In this document: positions 1 to 8,205 of the stretch, piece by piece
How positions within the stretch are numbered: the stretch's first letter is position 1
Layout of the letters: each line of letters begins with the position of its first letter
DNA from: Ignavibacteria bacterium
GTDB lineage: Bacteria > Bacteroidota > Ignavibacteria > Kapaibacteriales > Kapaibacteriaceae
Reading direction: 5' to 3'
NCBI GenBank assembly: GCA_013204605.1
Contig: JABMNI010000067.1
Span: forward strand, 1-46,751
Length of the DNA: 46,751 nucleotides
Made by a program: the position numbers and the translations under genes
The notes under the pieces: model-generated
The model's input: the letters and a program-made list of their open reading frames with translations, nothing else
What the model was told of the DNA's origin: nothing
The model's database searches: none

Positions 1-203
1 CGCAAATCATGTGAACCGCCGGTTGTTTTTTATTTATTATTTGATTGTAAAATCAATGTCGTTGCCAAACAAACCCCCCCCCCCCGAATTTTCCTAATGT
101 TTTTTTAAGTTCTTGAAAATATTTTTTCTTTGGATACAATCCGTTCTAGACCCCTAAATAGGTCTGGTACATAATTACTTTAACAAGCATTTTTACCATT
201 ACT
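1..203. other. Upstream region of the first gene, with a C12 tract
   Basis: No gene is visible here. The stretch is AT-rich and holds a run of twelve C at 74-85. The last part, 162-203, is open in the frame of the following gene and encodes a hydrophobic segment ending in SFAQ, which looks like the core and cleavage site of a signal peptide. It contains no ATG, GTG or TTG, and an in-frame TAG lies at 159-161. Confidence 0.6.
74..85. repeat. Homopolymer tract, C12
   Basis: Twelve consecutive C residues lie about 120 bases before the first coding region. Long homopolymers of this kind are prone to slippage. The gene behind it encodes a secreted surface protein, so an expression switch is conceivable, but no promoter is clear enough to place the tract relative to it. 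A sequencing error is also possible. Confidence 0.8.
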
Positions 204-1121
204 TTGTCATTCGCGCAGACCGAGTGCGAGTGCGTGGTAGATCGATTTTATGACGATGGTACAGGCATCAGTCATAAACTCGATGACGGTTATCTCCCAT
301 ACCATTGCGTAGATACTTGCAATCTATCTTTTCATGTTGGTTTGTGTCACGTAAAATTAATGGACAGCTTATACCAATCCATTGGTAGGACTGCCTGGGC
401 GACCGTTGATTCAATTTTCTACAGCAGGGTGCAAACCATGTACGGTTGGAGTATTAGGGTACACGGTAATAATGATTGGTTCGGGTATCGGACTGGGCGT
501 GACATACAACGCGATGACACCTTAACGATGAGTGACATCTACACAGTAAAGTTTCCAGAAGTGCGATATGCCTTTAGTACCCTATTCGACAAACATGGAG
601 TGACCGGCAGATTTATCTTTAGACCCTCTGATGAGTATCTATCAAATGCGCAACCGGGTTTTTATGATTTTGAGGTCATCGTGGAAAAGAGAATCAATCT
701 GTACGACATGTTAATGGATTTAAAAGCAATGAGTTGGTTCAGCCGTTTTGATAATTATGATTGTTCTGCAGAAGAATTCAACGACATAACTATGTTGCTT
801 TGTGCTTACGTTACTGATGTGAGATTCCAATACTATATTCTAGCCTCAAATAGTGAGACTGTAGCCGAATCTGATTTGTTCTCGTACGTCATTCAGGGCG
901 ACAATCTATCCATGAGCAACCCAACACATCTTGCAGTGCCGGTTAAAATTATGAACTTGGTAGGAAGCACAGTTGTCACAACTGTAGCGCATCCGGGTTC
1001 ATCTGATGTGCCGCTGGTAGGACTGCCGGACGGATTGTATATGGTTGTTGCCGGGCGGAATTCCCGAACGGCACTGATAAAGAGAAACAACGAACTGTAT
1101 CGAATTGCATCAGGAGAATAG
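204..1121 (+). CDS. T9SS-exported protein of unknown function, start uncertain
   Basis: The first possible start is TTG at 204, giving 305 residues. I do not recognise the main body, which is rich in aromatic residues and has cysteines near the N-terminus (ECEC, HCVDTC, GLCH). The last 75 residues fit a type A T9SS C-terminal sorting domain: a VKIMNLVG strand, then a VPLVGLPDGLYMVV strand and a basic end. Such cargos need a signal peptide. The in-frame codons before 204 encode its hydrophobic core and an AQ cleavage site but offer no standard start codon, so the true start is lost, non-canonical or hidden by a frameshift. The product is expected at the cell surface or outside the cell. Confidence 0.6.
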   Translation: MSFAQTECECVVDRFYDDGTGISHKLDDGYLPYHCVDTCNLSFHVGLCHVKLMDSLYQSIGRTAWATVDSIFYSRVQTMYGWSIRVHGNNDWFGYRTGRDIQRDDTLTMSDIYTVKFPEVRYAFSTLFDKHGVTGRFIFRPSDEYLSNAQPGFYDFEVIVEKRINLYDMLMDLKAMSWFSRFDNYDCSAEEFNDITMLLCAYVTDVRFQYYILASNSETVAESDLFSYVIQGDNLSMSNPTHLAVPVKIMNLVGSTVVTTVAHPGSSDVPLVGLPDGLYMVVAGRNSRTALIKRNNELYRIASGE

Positions 1122-1222
1122 TCTCGATTCACAGCATCGGAGATTCATGTACCTCTCATATTGCTCATCCCTTTGGTAAGCGCTTGCCTATCGCTCCTGC
1201 TTATCGCTCCCGCCCTTTGCCG

Positions 1223-1230
1223 TATTTTTG
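1223..1230 (+). promoter_or_regulatory. Possible Bacteroidetes-type -7 box before holB
   Basis: TATTTTTG matches the TAnnTTTG box of Bacteroidetes primary sigma promoters. It ends four bases before the ATG of the delta-prime gene, so transcription would begin at or next to the A of the start codon. I see no good TTTG -33 element 19-21 bases upstream. The same box with the same spacing precedes uvrC. Confidence 0.4.
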
Positions 1231-1234
1231 ACCC

Positions 1235-2386
1235 ATGGCATGGAATTCAGTTATTGGTCAAGAGGATGTTAAGGCGATGCTCCAAAGGAGTATTGTTGGG
1301 AATCGTATTCCGCATGCGTTGTTGTTAACGGGACCGCGGGGAATTGGTAAGGCGGCTATCGCAATTGCGTTTGCAAAGACAGTGAATTGCTCGAATCCGA
1401 TTGTAACGGATACAACCTACGATGCCTGCGATGTGTGCCCTTCTTGTATTCGGGCAGCGAAGCTTCATCACTCTAACATTCAAATTGTGACGGCTACGCC
1501 GGCGGTTAAAGCAGGGACGGCGGAAGAGCCGGCGAGTACGGTGAGTGAAGAGTTGTTAGAGGTGTATGAATCGTTGGCGGCCGACCCGTACGTGCCAACG
1601 AGAATTGAACAGGCAACGCAGATCCGCATTGGACAAATTAGGACGTTGAAGAAGTCGTTGGCGTTATCCGCAGCAGAAGAAGGCCGACGTGTTGTGATAA
1701 TACTTGATGCGGAAGATATGACGGCCGAAGCGTCGAACGCATTCCTGAAAACTCTGGAAGAGCCCCATGACAATGTGAGTTTGCTGTTGTGTACCTCGCA
1801 TCGCGAACGACTTTTACCCACTATAATGTCAAGGTGTCAAGAGTTAACGTGCTCGCCCATTAGTGATCAGTTGATTGCCCGATCGTTGGTAGAAAAAGGA
1901 ATGTGTACCGAAGCCGAAGCAGTACTGATAGCTTCGTTTTCCGAGGGTAGCATGTCGGTGGCGTATTCGTTTGTATCTGAAGACATGGCACAGCTTCGTG
2001 AGCAGGCGGTAGATTTATTGCGGCAGAGCTTAAAGGGGCGTGGTTACCGCAGTGCCATAGTAGACTCTGTGCAAAAGAATTGCGATGCAAAAAACCGCAA
2101 GGGCGCGGTTACGATGTTGAGTTTGATGGCTCTGTGGTTGCGCGACGCTGCAGTGATTAGCGCATCGAACGAGACACCCAACATTGTGAATGGCGATCAA
2201 CTCGAGCCGTTGAAAAAGTTTGTCGCAGCATTTCCAAACGCCAATTATTCTGCCTGTGTAAAAGCACTCGAGCAGTCTGCTACCGATATTTATCGCAATG
2301 TTTCCGTTCATCTCGTTTTCATTACGGCGCTGCTACGTATTCGAGATTCCGTTATTACTCCTAACCGCATACGGCAATATTCTTGA
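1235..2386 (+). CDS. holB: DNA polymerase III delta-prime subunit (clamp loader ATPase)
   Basis: This 383-residue AAA+ protein begins WNSVIGQEDVKAML, the usual opening of delta-prime/tau family proteins. It has a Walker A-like GPRGIGKA (about residues 34-41), a zinc-binding cysteine cluster (CDVCPSC near 68-74), a Walker B-like VVIILDAEDM, and the family signature FLKTLEEP followed by a sensor region and SRCQ. It would load the sliding clamp with the other clamp-loader subunits. A tau/gamma (DnaX) identity is less likely, given the short length and lack of a C-terminal extension. No Shine-Dalgarno site is seen, but a TAnnTTTG box sits directly upstream. Its TGA overlaps the TTG start of the next gene by four bases. 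Confidence 0.88.
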   Translation: MAWNSVIGQEDVKAMLQRSIVGNRIPHALLLTGPRGIGKAAIAIAFAKTVNCSNPIVTDTTYDACDVCPSCIRAAKLHHSNIQIVTATPAVKAGTAEEPASTVSEELLEVYESLAADPYVPTRIEQATQIRIGQIRTLKKSLALSAAEEGRRVVIILDAEDMTAEASNAFLKTLEEPHDNVSLLLCTSHRERLLPTIMSRCQELTCSPISDQLIARSLVEKGMCTEAEAVLIASFSEGSMSVAYSFVSEDMAQLREQAVDLLRQSLKGRGYRSAIVDSVQKNCDAKNRKGAVTMLSLMALWLRDAAVISASNETPNIVNGDQLEPLKKFVAAFPNANYSACVKALEQSATDIYRNVSVHLVFITALLRIRDSVITPNRIRQYS

Positions 2387-5300
2387 CAAGAATATCACAA
2401 CTATTCATTGCCTTGCTTTTGCTTAGCAGCAGTGAGCTAAATGCGCAGCAAGGTCAAATTTTTGCCAAGAACATCAAGTTCGATTCGGCAAATGTTGGCG
2501 AAGCCGAGCTAATATATTTTGCAAAAAATGCAACGAGTATAAAGTCTCTGAATCTCTCAGATGTAAACGTGTTCGAAGCGGACATTCCGGTGAACGTGCT
2601 TAGCGTTACCTGCCCGCCCGCCACGCCGGCTGGAAGAGTGTCGTCGGTGCTTACAATTGATGTGTCGGGGTCGATGTCACGCGGCGGACCCAACATCACC
2701 CTTGCCAAGGCCGCTGCCGAGGCCTGGATATCGGCACTTGGCGACACTTCCGAATGCGCGATTACTTCCTTTGATCATCGTTCATTCTTAAACATGGATT
2801 TCACCTCCAACCTAGAAAATCTGCTTAACACGCTTCCTACGTTGGTTCCGAGAGGTGGCACTGATTATCAACTTGGTTTCAATCACCCGCTCAACGGCGG
2901 ACTCAGCATTGCAAAAAATGGCAAGTACAAACGTGTCATGGTATTCCTGACTGATGGGTTTGGCGTACTGAATCCTACTGAAATAATCAACAGAGCCAAC
3001 GAAGATTCTATCACCGTTTACTGCGTCAGCCTGGGTCTGTCCATGCCCGACGTACTACGAAACATCAGCGAGAAAACCGGTGGTCTGTGGTTTGAAAATG
3101 TCACCACCGTGGACGAAGCAGTGCTTGCCTACAAACGCATTTTTTCAGATGTAAACGGGGCAAGGGGCTGTGTGGTTCGGTGGCAGACTTCGATTAACTG
3201 CGATAAATTTCGATCAATTCGATTCAAGGTTGGTACAGATACCGCTTCGTTTTCTACGTTCGTTCCCGACCGTCTAGTATCGGTGGCTAGGTTGAATACG
3301 CAAGCAATCGAGTTTGGTGGTGTGGGTTTGGGTAGTATTGGTGGTGTTGGAGTTGCTAGTGATTCTCTGAACAAACGAATTGTGATTAGGAGTTACAACA
3401 ACGAAACCATTCTACGATCAATCAAATTAGACCGTACCGATGCGTTTGAAATGACAGACGTGAAAACACCTGTCACAATTAAGCCTGGAGATTCAATTGT
3501 AATTAACGTTAAACCACTCAAGGTTTCCGATAGCACCTACCTGGTTGGACGCGTCTCTTTTAACACAACACCTTGCCCCCTTCAAGATGTCTATCTCACA
3601 TTGGGGAGCATTCGTGTTAAGCCGCGTACGCAGACGTTGCGTGTGGTTCACCCAAATGGTGGCGAAAGTTTTTTGGCGCGCTCGATGGTGTTGTTGCAGT
3701 ATGAAGGTGTGCCGCCCACGCTTCCGGTAAATGTTGAGATTAGTTCGAATGGTGGAAGGTCGTGGCAGTTAATGCGGCAGGGAAATACGGGAAATCAATT
3801 GTATTGGGAAGCCTTTAACGAAACGCGCGATTCGTGTTTGTTGCGCGTAACGCATGAGTTATCGGCCGATGATCTTTCATTTCCGTTTGTGAAACTTACT
3901 TCTGCTTCGTTTTTCGATGTGTCGATTAACAACCTGGGTACCTTGTTGGCTACCACAGAATACGTGAACAAAACAAATCCAAAACAGACCGTGCCGATGG
4001 TGAGAATTTGGAAGGTGGGATCGGGCGAAAAATTGTCAGAGTTCGAGGCCGGTGAACGCGTTCTGTTTATTGGCGCAACAGATAAAGTTGTGTCATGGAA
4101 TGCCAGATCGATCTCGGTTTACTCTACCAGTTCTAAAAGTGTGTTATGGCAGCGGAATACTGGTGGTACTAGCATGCCTACCTCGGTTACCGTTTCGGAA
4201 GATGGCAAAAATATTGTTGTCACCGGAATTTCTGCTGATAGCAGCGTTGTAATAAACGCAGCAACTGGTGATGTGATGTACGGTTCAAAACGCAGCGGAA
4301 AACCTGCGCGTATGGCCGCTATTTCAGGCAATTCAGAAACGTTGGCAATTTGCGAAGCCGATTCTGTTGTACGTGTAATCGACCTGAAAACAAACCAATC
4401 ATTGTTCGAAATTCGCGAGCCGGGCGTTGAACGATTTTACTCAGCACATTTTTCACCGTCGGGCAGAAGTTTAATTGTTACAAATAGTTCGGGTCAGACG
4501 GAACTGTGGGACGTACCGGCACGCAAAAAAACCAAGGACATTGCAATGCGCCAGTATGTGAACGATAACACGTACTGCGCGTTTACCGATGATGGTCTTC
4601 GCGTTGCCGTAGAAACCGGACGCGATCAAACGCGAATTTTTGAAGTTGCCACCGGCAATGACGTTGTTACTATTAAACGAACCGCCGATATTGGTGGAGT
4701 GCAAGACGCTAAGTTTAGCGCCGATGGTCAATATTTAATTCTTACTTCGGTTGGAAACATAAATATTTTCGACGCTTACACCGGCGTACAAGTAATGAAA
4801 TTCAAACGCGGCGAAGGCTTCCCTTCACTTGCCACAAGCAAACCGTATATGGCCATGATTGCATCAGACCGATCTGTAGGCGTCGTTGAAATACAGTCGC
4901 CCATGTTGCAGCAAGACGTAAGCGATGCACTCTGGCGCGTGTACCGTCCACGAGCCATTATAAAACCTATCCGCTTTGCTAGCCGATTTGTTGGACAGAC
5001 CATCGATACCGTCTTTAAAGGTGGAATCAAGAACACCGGTAACGACCCCATCTTCATTACCAAATTCCGAATTGAAGGCTCGCAGGCTTCCGAATTTTCA
5101 GTCTCTACTGCAGGGGGCTTTGTGTTAGCGCCCGGCGATTCAGCAAACATTGAGTACTCATTCCATCCAAAGGCAATTGGCGAACGTTCCGCACTAATCG
5201 TATGTGAAACCTCGGGCGGAATCATTAACGGCAGAATAACCGGACCGTGCCGAGGTCAGATACTTGCGGCCGATGGCAGTGAGTACGATGTTGGTACCGT

Positions 5301-6276
5301 CGACATTGGCAGCAAGCGCACCATAAACGTCCCCGCTATGATTACCAACCGTAGTACGAAACCAATCACGATTAATAACATGAAGCTCATTTCACCCATC
5401 GCGGGTGTGTTTGCAATTCAACCGTCGTTTCCAATCGTACTTCAAGCCGGACAGTCGGTTGATATTCCTGTTGTTTTCGCTCCTCCCTCAATTGGCACCT
5501 TCAACGCCATTGCTGAGATCCGCGTGGAGGGGCTAGAAGATCCCGTCATAGCCACCGTAACCGGAAAAGGAGGCATCGATGCGTTTGCAGGACTTTCCGA
5601 CCCCACAACATTCCGCAGTATTCTACTACCAAGTGCAGTAATTCCAAAACAAGGCACGGTTTCAACCGGGGTGTACGATGTGCTTGGGTTGTTTGCCGGT
5701 TACAGCATTACCGATAATTTTATGGTCCAAGCAGGGGGCGCACTACCACTGCCAAGCCGATGGTTGGGCGTACCAATCTCGAACGCTTCGTACAGCGCTG
5801 CATGGTCCATAGGTGCCAAGGTAGGTTTCGAACTCAGCAACACATGGATTATTGGTGGCGGTTATCAGTACGGAAAAAGTTATTACGACCAAGATTTTTC
5901 ACCGTTGTTAGAATCACAAATCACATTTAGTTCATTGTGGGCTTCCACTGGGTTTGGCAACGATGACAGTCGCCTAAACGTGTACCTCGGGTACACATTC
6001 AAGCGTCACGTTACCGGCTACGAAGGTTCGTTCAACGCCGATGCAACCACCGTCGGCCTCGCCTACGACTATCGCTTTGCCGAACATTGGAAAATTTGCT
6101 CCGAAGCTTTTTTCTTGCGTACCATGACCTTCGTTCCAATCACGGTCACCGCACGATACTTCCGCGAATCAGATGCCTTCGAATTTGGATTTGTATATGT
6201 GGGTATCGCGGCAAGCGGTGCCACAACCTCTTCGTTCCCATTCGCCCCAATGGTTTCGTGGTTAAAGCGCTGGTAA
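2383..6276 (+). CDS. VWA / beta-propeller / choice-of-anchor D / outer-membrane barrel fusion protein
   Basis: A 1297-residue protein starting at a TTG that overlaps the previous stop (TTGA). A signal peptide (residues 1-21, ending LNAQ) is followed by a VWA domain at about 88-265 with an intact MIDAS motif DVSGS and a FLTDG segment. Residues about 410-490 form an Ig-like module (HPNGGESFL). Residues about 495-850 hold WD40-like propeller blades, recognisable by FSPSGRSLIV and FSADGQYLIL. Residues about 860-1055 contain two HYDIN/choice-of-anchor D type domains (PGDSANIEYSFHP). The last 225 residues alternate like outer-membrane beta-strands and end in Trp. It probably displays the ligand-binding domains at the outer membrane; the ligand is unknown. 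The gene end overlaps the convergent gene by 15 bases. Confidence 0.8.
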   Translation: MTRISQLFIALLLLSSSELNAQQGQIFAKNIKFDSANVGEAELIYFAKNATSIKSLNLSDVNVFEADIPVNVLSVTCPPATPAGRVSSVLTIDVSGSMSRGGPNITLAKAAAEAWISALGDTSECAITSFDHRSFLNMDFTSNLENLLNTLPTLVPRGGTDYQLGFNHPLNGGLSIAKNGKYKRVMVFLTDGFGVLNPTEIINRANEDSITVYCVSLGLSMPDVLRNISEKTGGLWFENVTTVDEAVLAYKRIFSDVNGARGCVVRWQTSINCDKFRSIRFKVGTDTASFSTFVPDRLVSVARLNTQAIEFGGVGLGSIGGVGVASDSLNKRIVIRSYNNETILRSIKLDRTDAFEMTDVKTPVTIKPGDSIVINVKPLKVSDSTYLVGRVSFNTTPCPLQDVYLTLGSIRVKPRTQTLRVVHPNGGESFLARSMVLLQYEGVPPTLPVNVEISSNGGRSWQLMRQGNTGNQLYWEAFNETRDSCLLRVTHELSADDLSFPFVKLTSASFFDVSINNLGTLLATTEYVNKTNPKQTVPMVRIWKVGSGEKLSEFEAGERVLFIGATDKVVSWNARSISVYSTSSKSVLWQRNTGGTSMPTSVTVSEDGKNIVVTGISADSSVVINAATGDVMYGSKRSGKPARMAAISGNSETLAICEADSVVRVIDLKTNQSLFEIREPGVERFYSAHFSPSGRSLIVTNSSGQTELWDVPARKKTKDIAMRQYVNDNTYCAFTDDGLRVAVETGRDQTRIFEVATGNDVVTIKRTADIGGVQDAKFSADGQYLILTSVGNINIFDAYTGVQVMKFKRGEGFPSLATSKPYMAMIASDRSVGVVEIQSPMLQQDVSDALWRVYRPRAIIKPIRFASRFVGQTIDTVFKGGIKNTGNDPIFITKFRIEGSQASEFSVSTAGGFVLAPGDSANIEYSFHPKAIGERSALIVCETSGGIINGRITGPCRGQILAADGSEYDVGTVDIGSKRTINVPAMITNRSTKPITINNMKLISPIAGVFAIQPSFPIVLQAGQSVDIPVVFAPPSIGTFNAIAEIRVEGLEDPVIATVTGKGGIDAFAGLSDPTTFRSILLPSAVIPKQGTVSTGVYDVLGLFAGYSITDNFMVQAGGALPLPSRWLGVPISNASYSAAWSIGAKVGFELSNTWIIGGGYQYGKSYYDQDFSPLLESQITFSSLWASTGFGNDDSRLNVYLGYTFKRHVTGYEGSFNADATTVGLAYDYRFAEHWKICSEAFFLRTMTFVPITVTARYFRESDAFEFGFVYVGIAASGATTSSFPFAPMVSWLKRW

Positions 6277-8145
6277 GGGGCTTTGTGTTTGTACGCCCCA
6301 CACAACAACTACCAGTACACTTTCTTTTTCTACGTTCAAACTAAACGTACATTCGTTGAGTGTAACTCCGGAATCTGCTGCAAATACGAGCGACGTGAAT
6401 TGAACCGGAATTTGCGCGCTGTACGTGAGGTTCTTTTCAGTTGTATTAAGCAAACACATTAGCCCCCTACCCTTTGACTTGTTGAAACGAATATAGCCGA
6501 GCGTTCCTTTTGACAATGGGAGTGGAATAATTTCATCATCGTCTTGAAGAACCTTCCAAACATTTAGCAACGAGAGTTTTTTGTGTTGAGCAGCAAAATG
6601 AATTTGTTGGTTGGAATGTTCCCAAGGCAAGGGAACGTCTGAAAATAGCGGAAGAGTTTGCGGCGAATATTTTTTGTTTTGCTCTTCTGTAAATCCAAGT
6701 CCGGTGTTTACGGGACGCGTTTCACATAGTTCAATTCCGGCGTGAATAAAGCCCAGACTTTTAGGCAAGCATCGCAAGAAAATCCACACCGCTGCGCCCA
6801 TCAGTGATGAACTTGAAGTTGCAATTCGTGGTGTGTTGTGCGATTCGGGTGTAGCAAAATATCTGATTGGAATATCGGAATTAGCAACCCGCTGCACAAA
6901 TCTTTCTAGTGCCTCGGCGTTTGAAGAATCGAACGGCAGATATCCAATCACTGCATCGTAACCGGAGTTGGCGGATGAAGTTGAAAGGGAGAAGTTTTCC
7001 TCGAACAGTAAGAAACCTGGCTTCGATTTTTTTGCAGTTGAAATGAGTCGTTTACGCAACTCGCCGGGCAACGCGTGACCCATATCTATCATCGCACCAT
7101 CAATGTTCAACTGTCGAACGAAATATGGAATGATATTTACAATGGTGTTCCACAAACCCTCAACTCGGTACTCATCCACATCTAACTTTCGCTCGTACAT
7201 ACGAATGGTGTTGTAGGCCATGTAGCGGTAGTGAGGATGGTCGTACAGTTTTAGGTACGTCACGTCTGACCATGGCGGCTGCACATCATCGGCGGGCCAA
7301 TCAGCAAAGGCGCCCGGAATGCGCATCACGTTGTTTTTCGCACCAAGCCCCTTCCAACCCTTACTATCCATCTCAACTCGAAAAGGTGGTGGTGTAAACA
7401 TATCACAGTATTCCTGATCGGGCTCCGGCAAATCATCGAGTCTGCCCTGCTCAACTTTTTCGCGCATAGTGGTTAGCGCAGTTGCGGAATATTTGGGAGC
7501 CGACGCCATAGAATCGGATTGATAAATCAATTCATCCACCCAATAAAACCATTCGGGGTGATGGGCAACTAACTCAGAATCGATCGAGGCTGTGCGTAGC
7601 ACCAACTCCAGTACTACCTTGATTCCCAATGCATGACAGCACTCAATAAATGCACGTGCTTGATCATCAACGCTCAGGGGAATATTTGGTTCGGTCAACT
7701 GTTCGCTTATGTGCAACGGATGCCGCACGGCATAGGGCGAACCAAGCGTGCCTTTGTTCCCTATCACGCCAACTTCAGTTATTGGTAGCAACGAAATTGT
7801 ATCAACGCCCATCCGACGTAAATACGGCAACAGAGCTAACATTTTTATAAACGTACCGGTGCTTTTCCAACCACTCTCTGCCGAAGCCGCACCGTGCTGA
7901 TAGCTTGTAACATGCCGCACCATGGCGTTATACACACAGGCTTTTTCAATTTTCCATTCAGCTCTGGGAAAGCCCCTTTCAAGAGAATCAATTACCGACA
8001 ACTGATGCATGAAATATGCGGGTGCAGATGGGAACGTGGTTGGACTAGCCAAGCCAACCCAAACACCGGGCACAGTGTATTCCGGCCAGGGCTGTTGAGA
8101 AAGTTCTACGAGCGAATTTCTCAGTTGCTCAACAAAATGTGTCAT
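6262..8145 (-). CDS. Alpha-amylase-family (GH13-like) protein with altered active site
   Basis: A 627-residue cytoplasmic protein with no signal peptide. The TIM-barrel pattern of GH13 is visible: LPYLRRMGVDTISLLPI (early beta-strand), ALGIKVVLELVLR (region I-like), DGAMIDMGHALP (region II, with the Asp nucleophile position), FLLFEENF (region III acid/base Glu position) and FATPESHNTPR in place of region IV. The normally invariant Arg two residues before the nucleophile is Met, and the usual NHD of region IV is absent. It may be an alpha-glucanotransferase or glucan phosphate-handling enzyme of a divergent subfamily, or a glucan-binding protein without hydrolase activity. It lies 60 bases downstream of uvrC on the same strand. 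Confidence 0.7.
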   Translation of the reverse strand: MTHFVEQLRNSLVELSQQPWPEYTVPGVWVGLASPTTFPSAPAYFMHQLSVIDSLERGFPRAEWKIEKACVYNAMVRHVTSYQHGAASAESGWKSTGTFIKMLALLPYLRRMGVDTISLLPITEVGVIGNKGTLGSPYAVRHPLHISEQLTEPNIPLSVDDQARAFIECCHALGIKVVLELVLRTASIDSELVAHHPEWFYWVDELIYQSDSMASAPKYSATALTTMREKVEQGRLDDLPEPDQEYCDMFTPPPFRVEMDSKGWKGLGAKNNVMRIPGAFADWPADDVQPPWSDVTYLKLYDHPHYRYMAYNTIRMYERKLDVDEYRVEGLWNTIVNIIPYFVRQLNIDGAMIDMGHALPGELRKRLISTAKKSKPGFLLFEENFSLSTSSANSGYDAVIGYLPFDSSNAEALERFVQRVANSDIPIRYFATPESHNTPRIATSSSSLMGAAVWIFLRCLPKSLGFIHAGIELCETRPVNTGLGFTEEQNKKYSPQTLPLFSDVPLPWEHSNQQIHFAAQHKKLSLLNVWKVLQDDDEIIPLPLSKGTLGYIRFNKSKGRGLMCLLNTTEKNLTYSAQIPVQFTSLVFAADSGVTLNECTFSLNVEKESVLVVVVWGVQTQSPLPAL

Positions 8146-8205
8146 GCTCGGAAATTCATACTATACGTGTCTTAATATTCGTGTCATTCTTGACTTGGAA
8201 CCGGT

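Noticed and set aside
1170-1190. Imperfect palindrome GGTAAGCGCTTGCC as terminator
   Set aside because: No T run follows and the stem is continuous without a loop.
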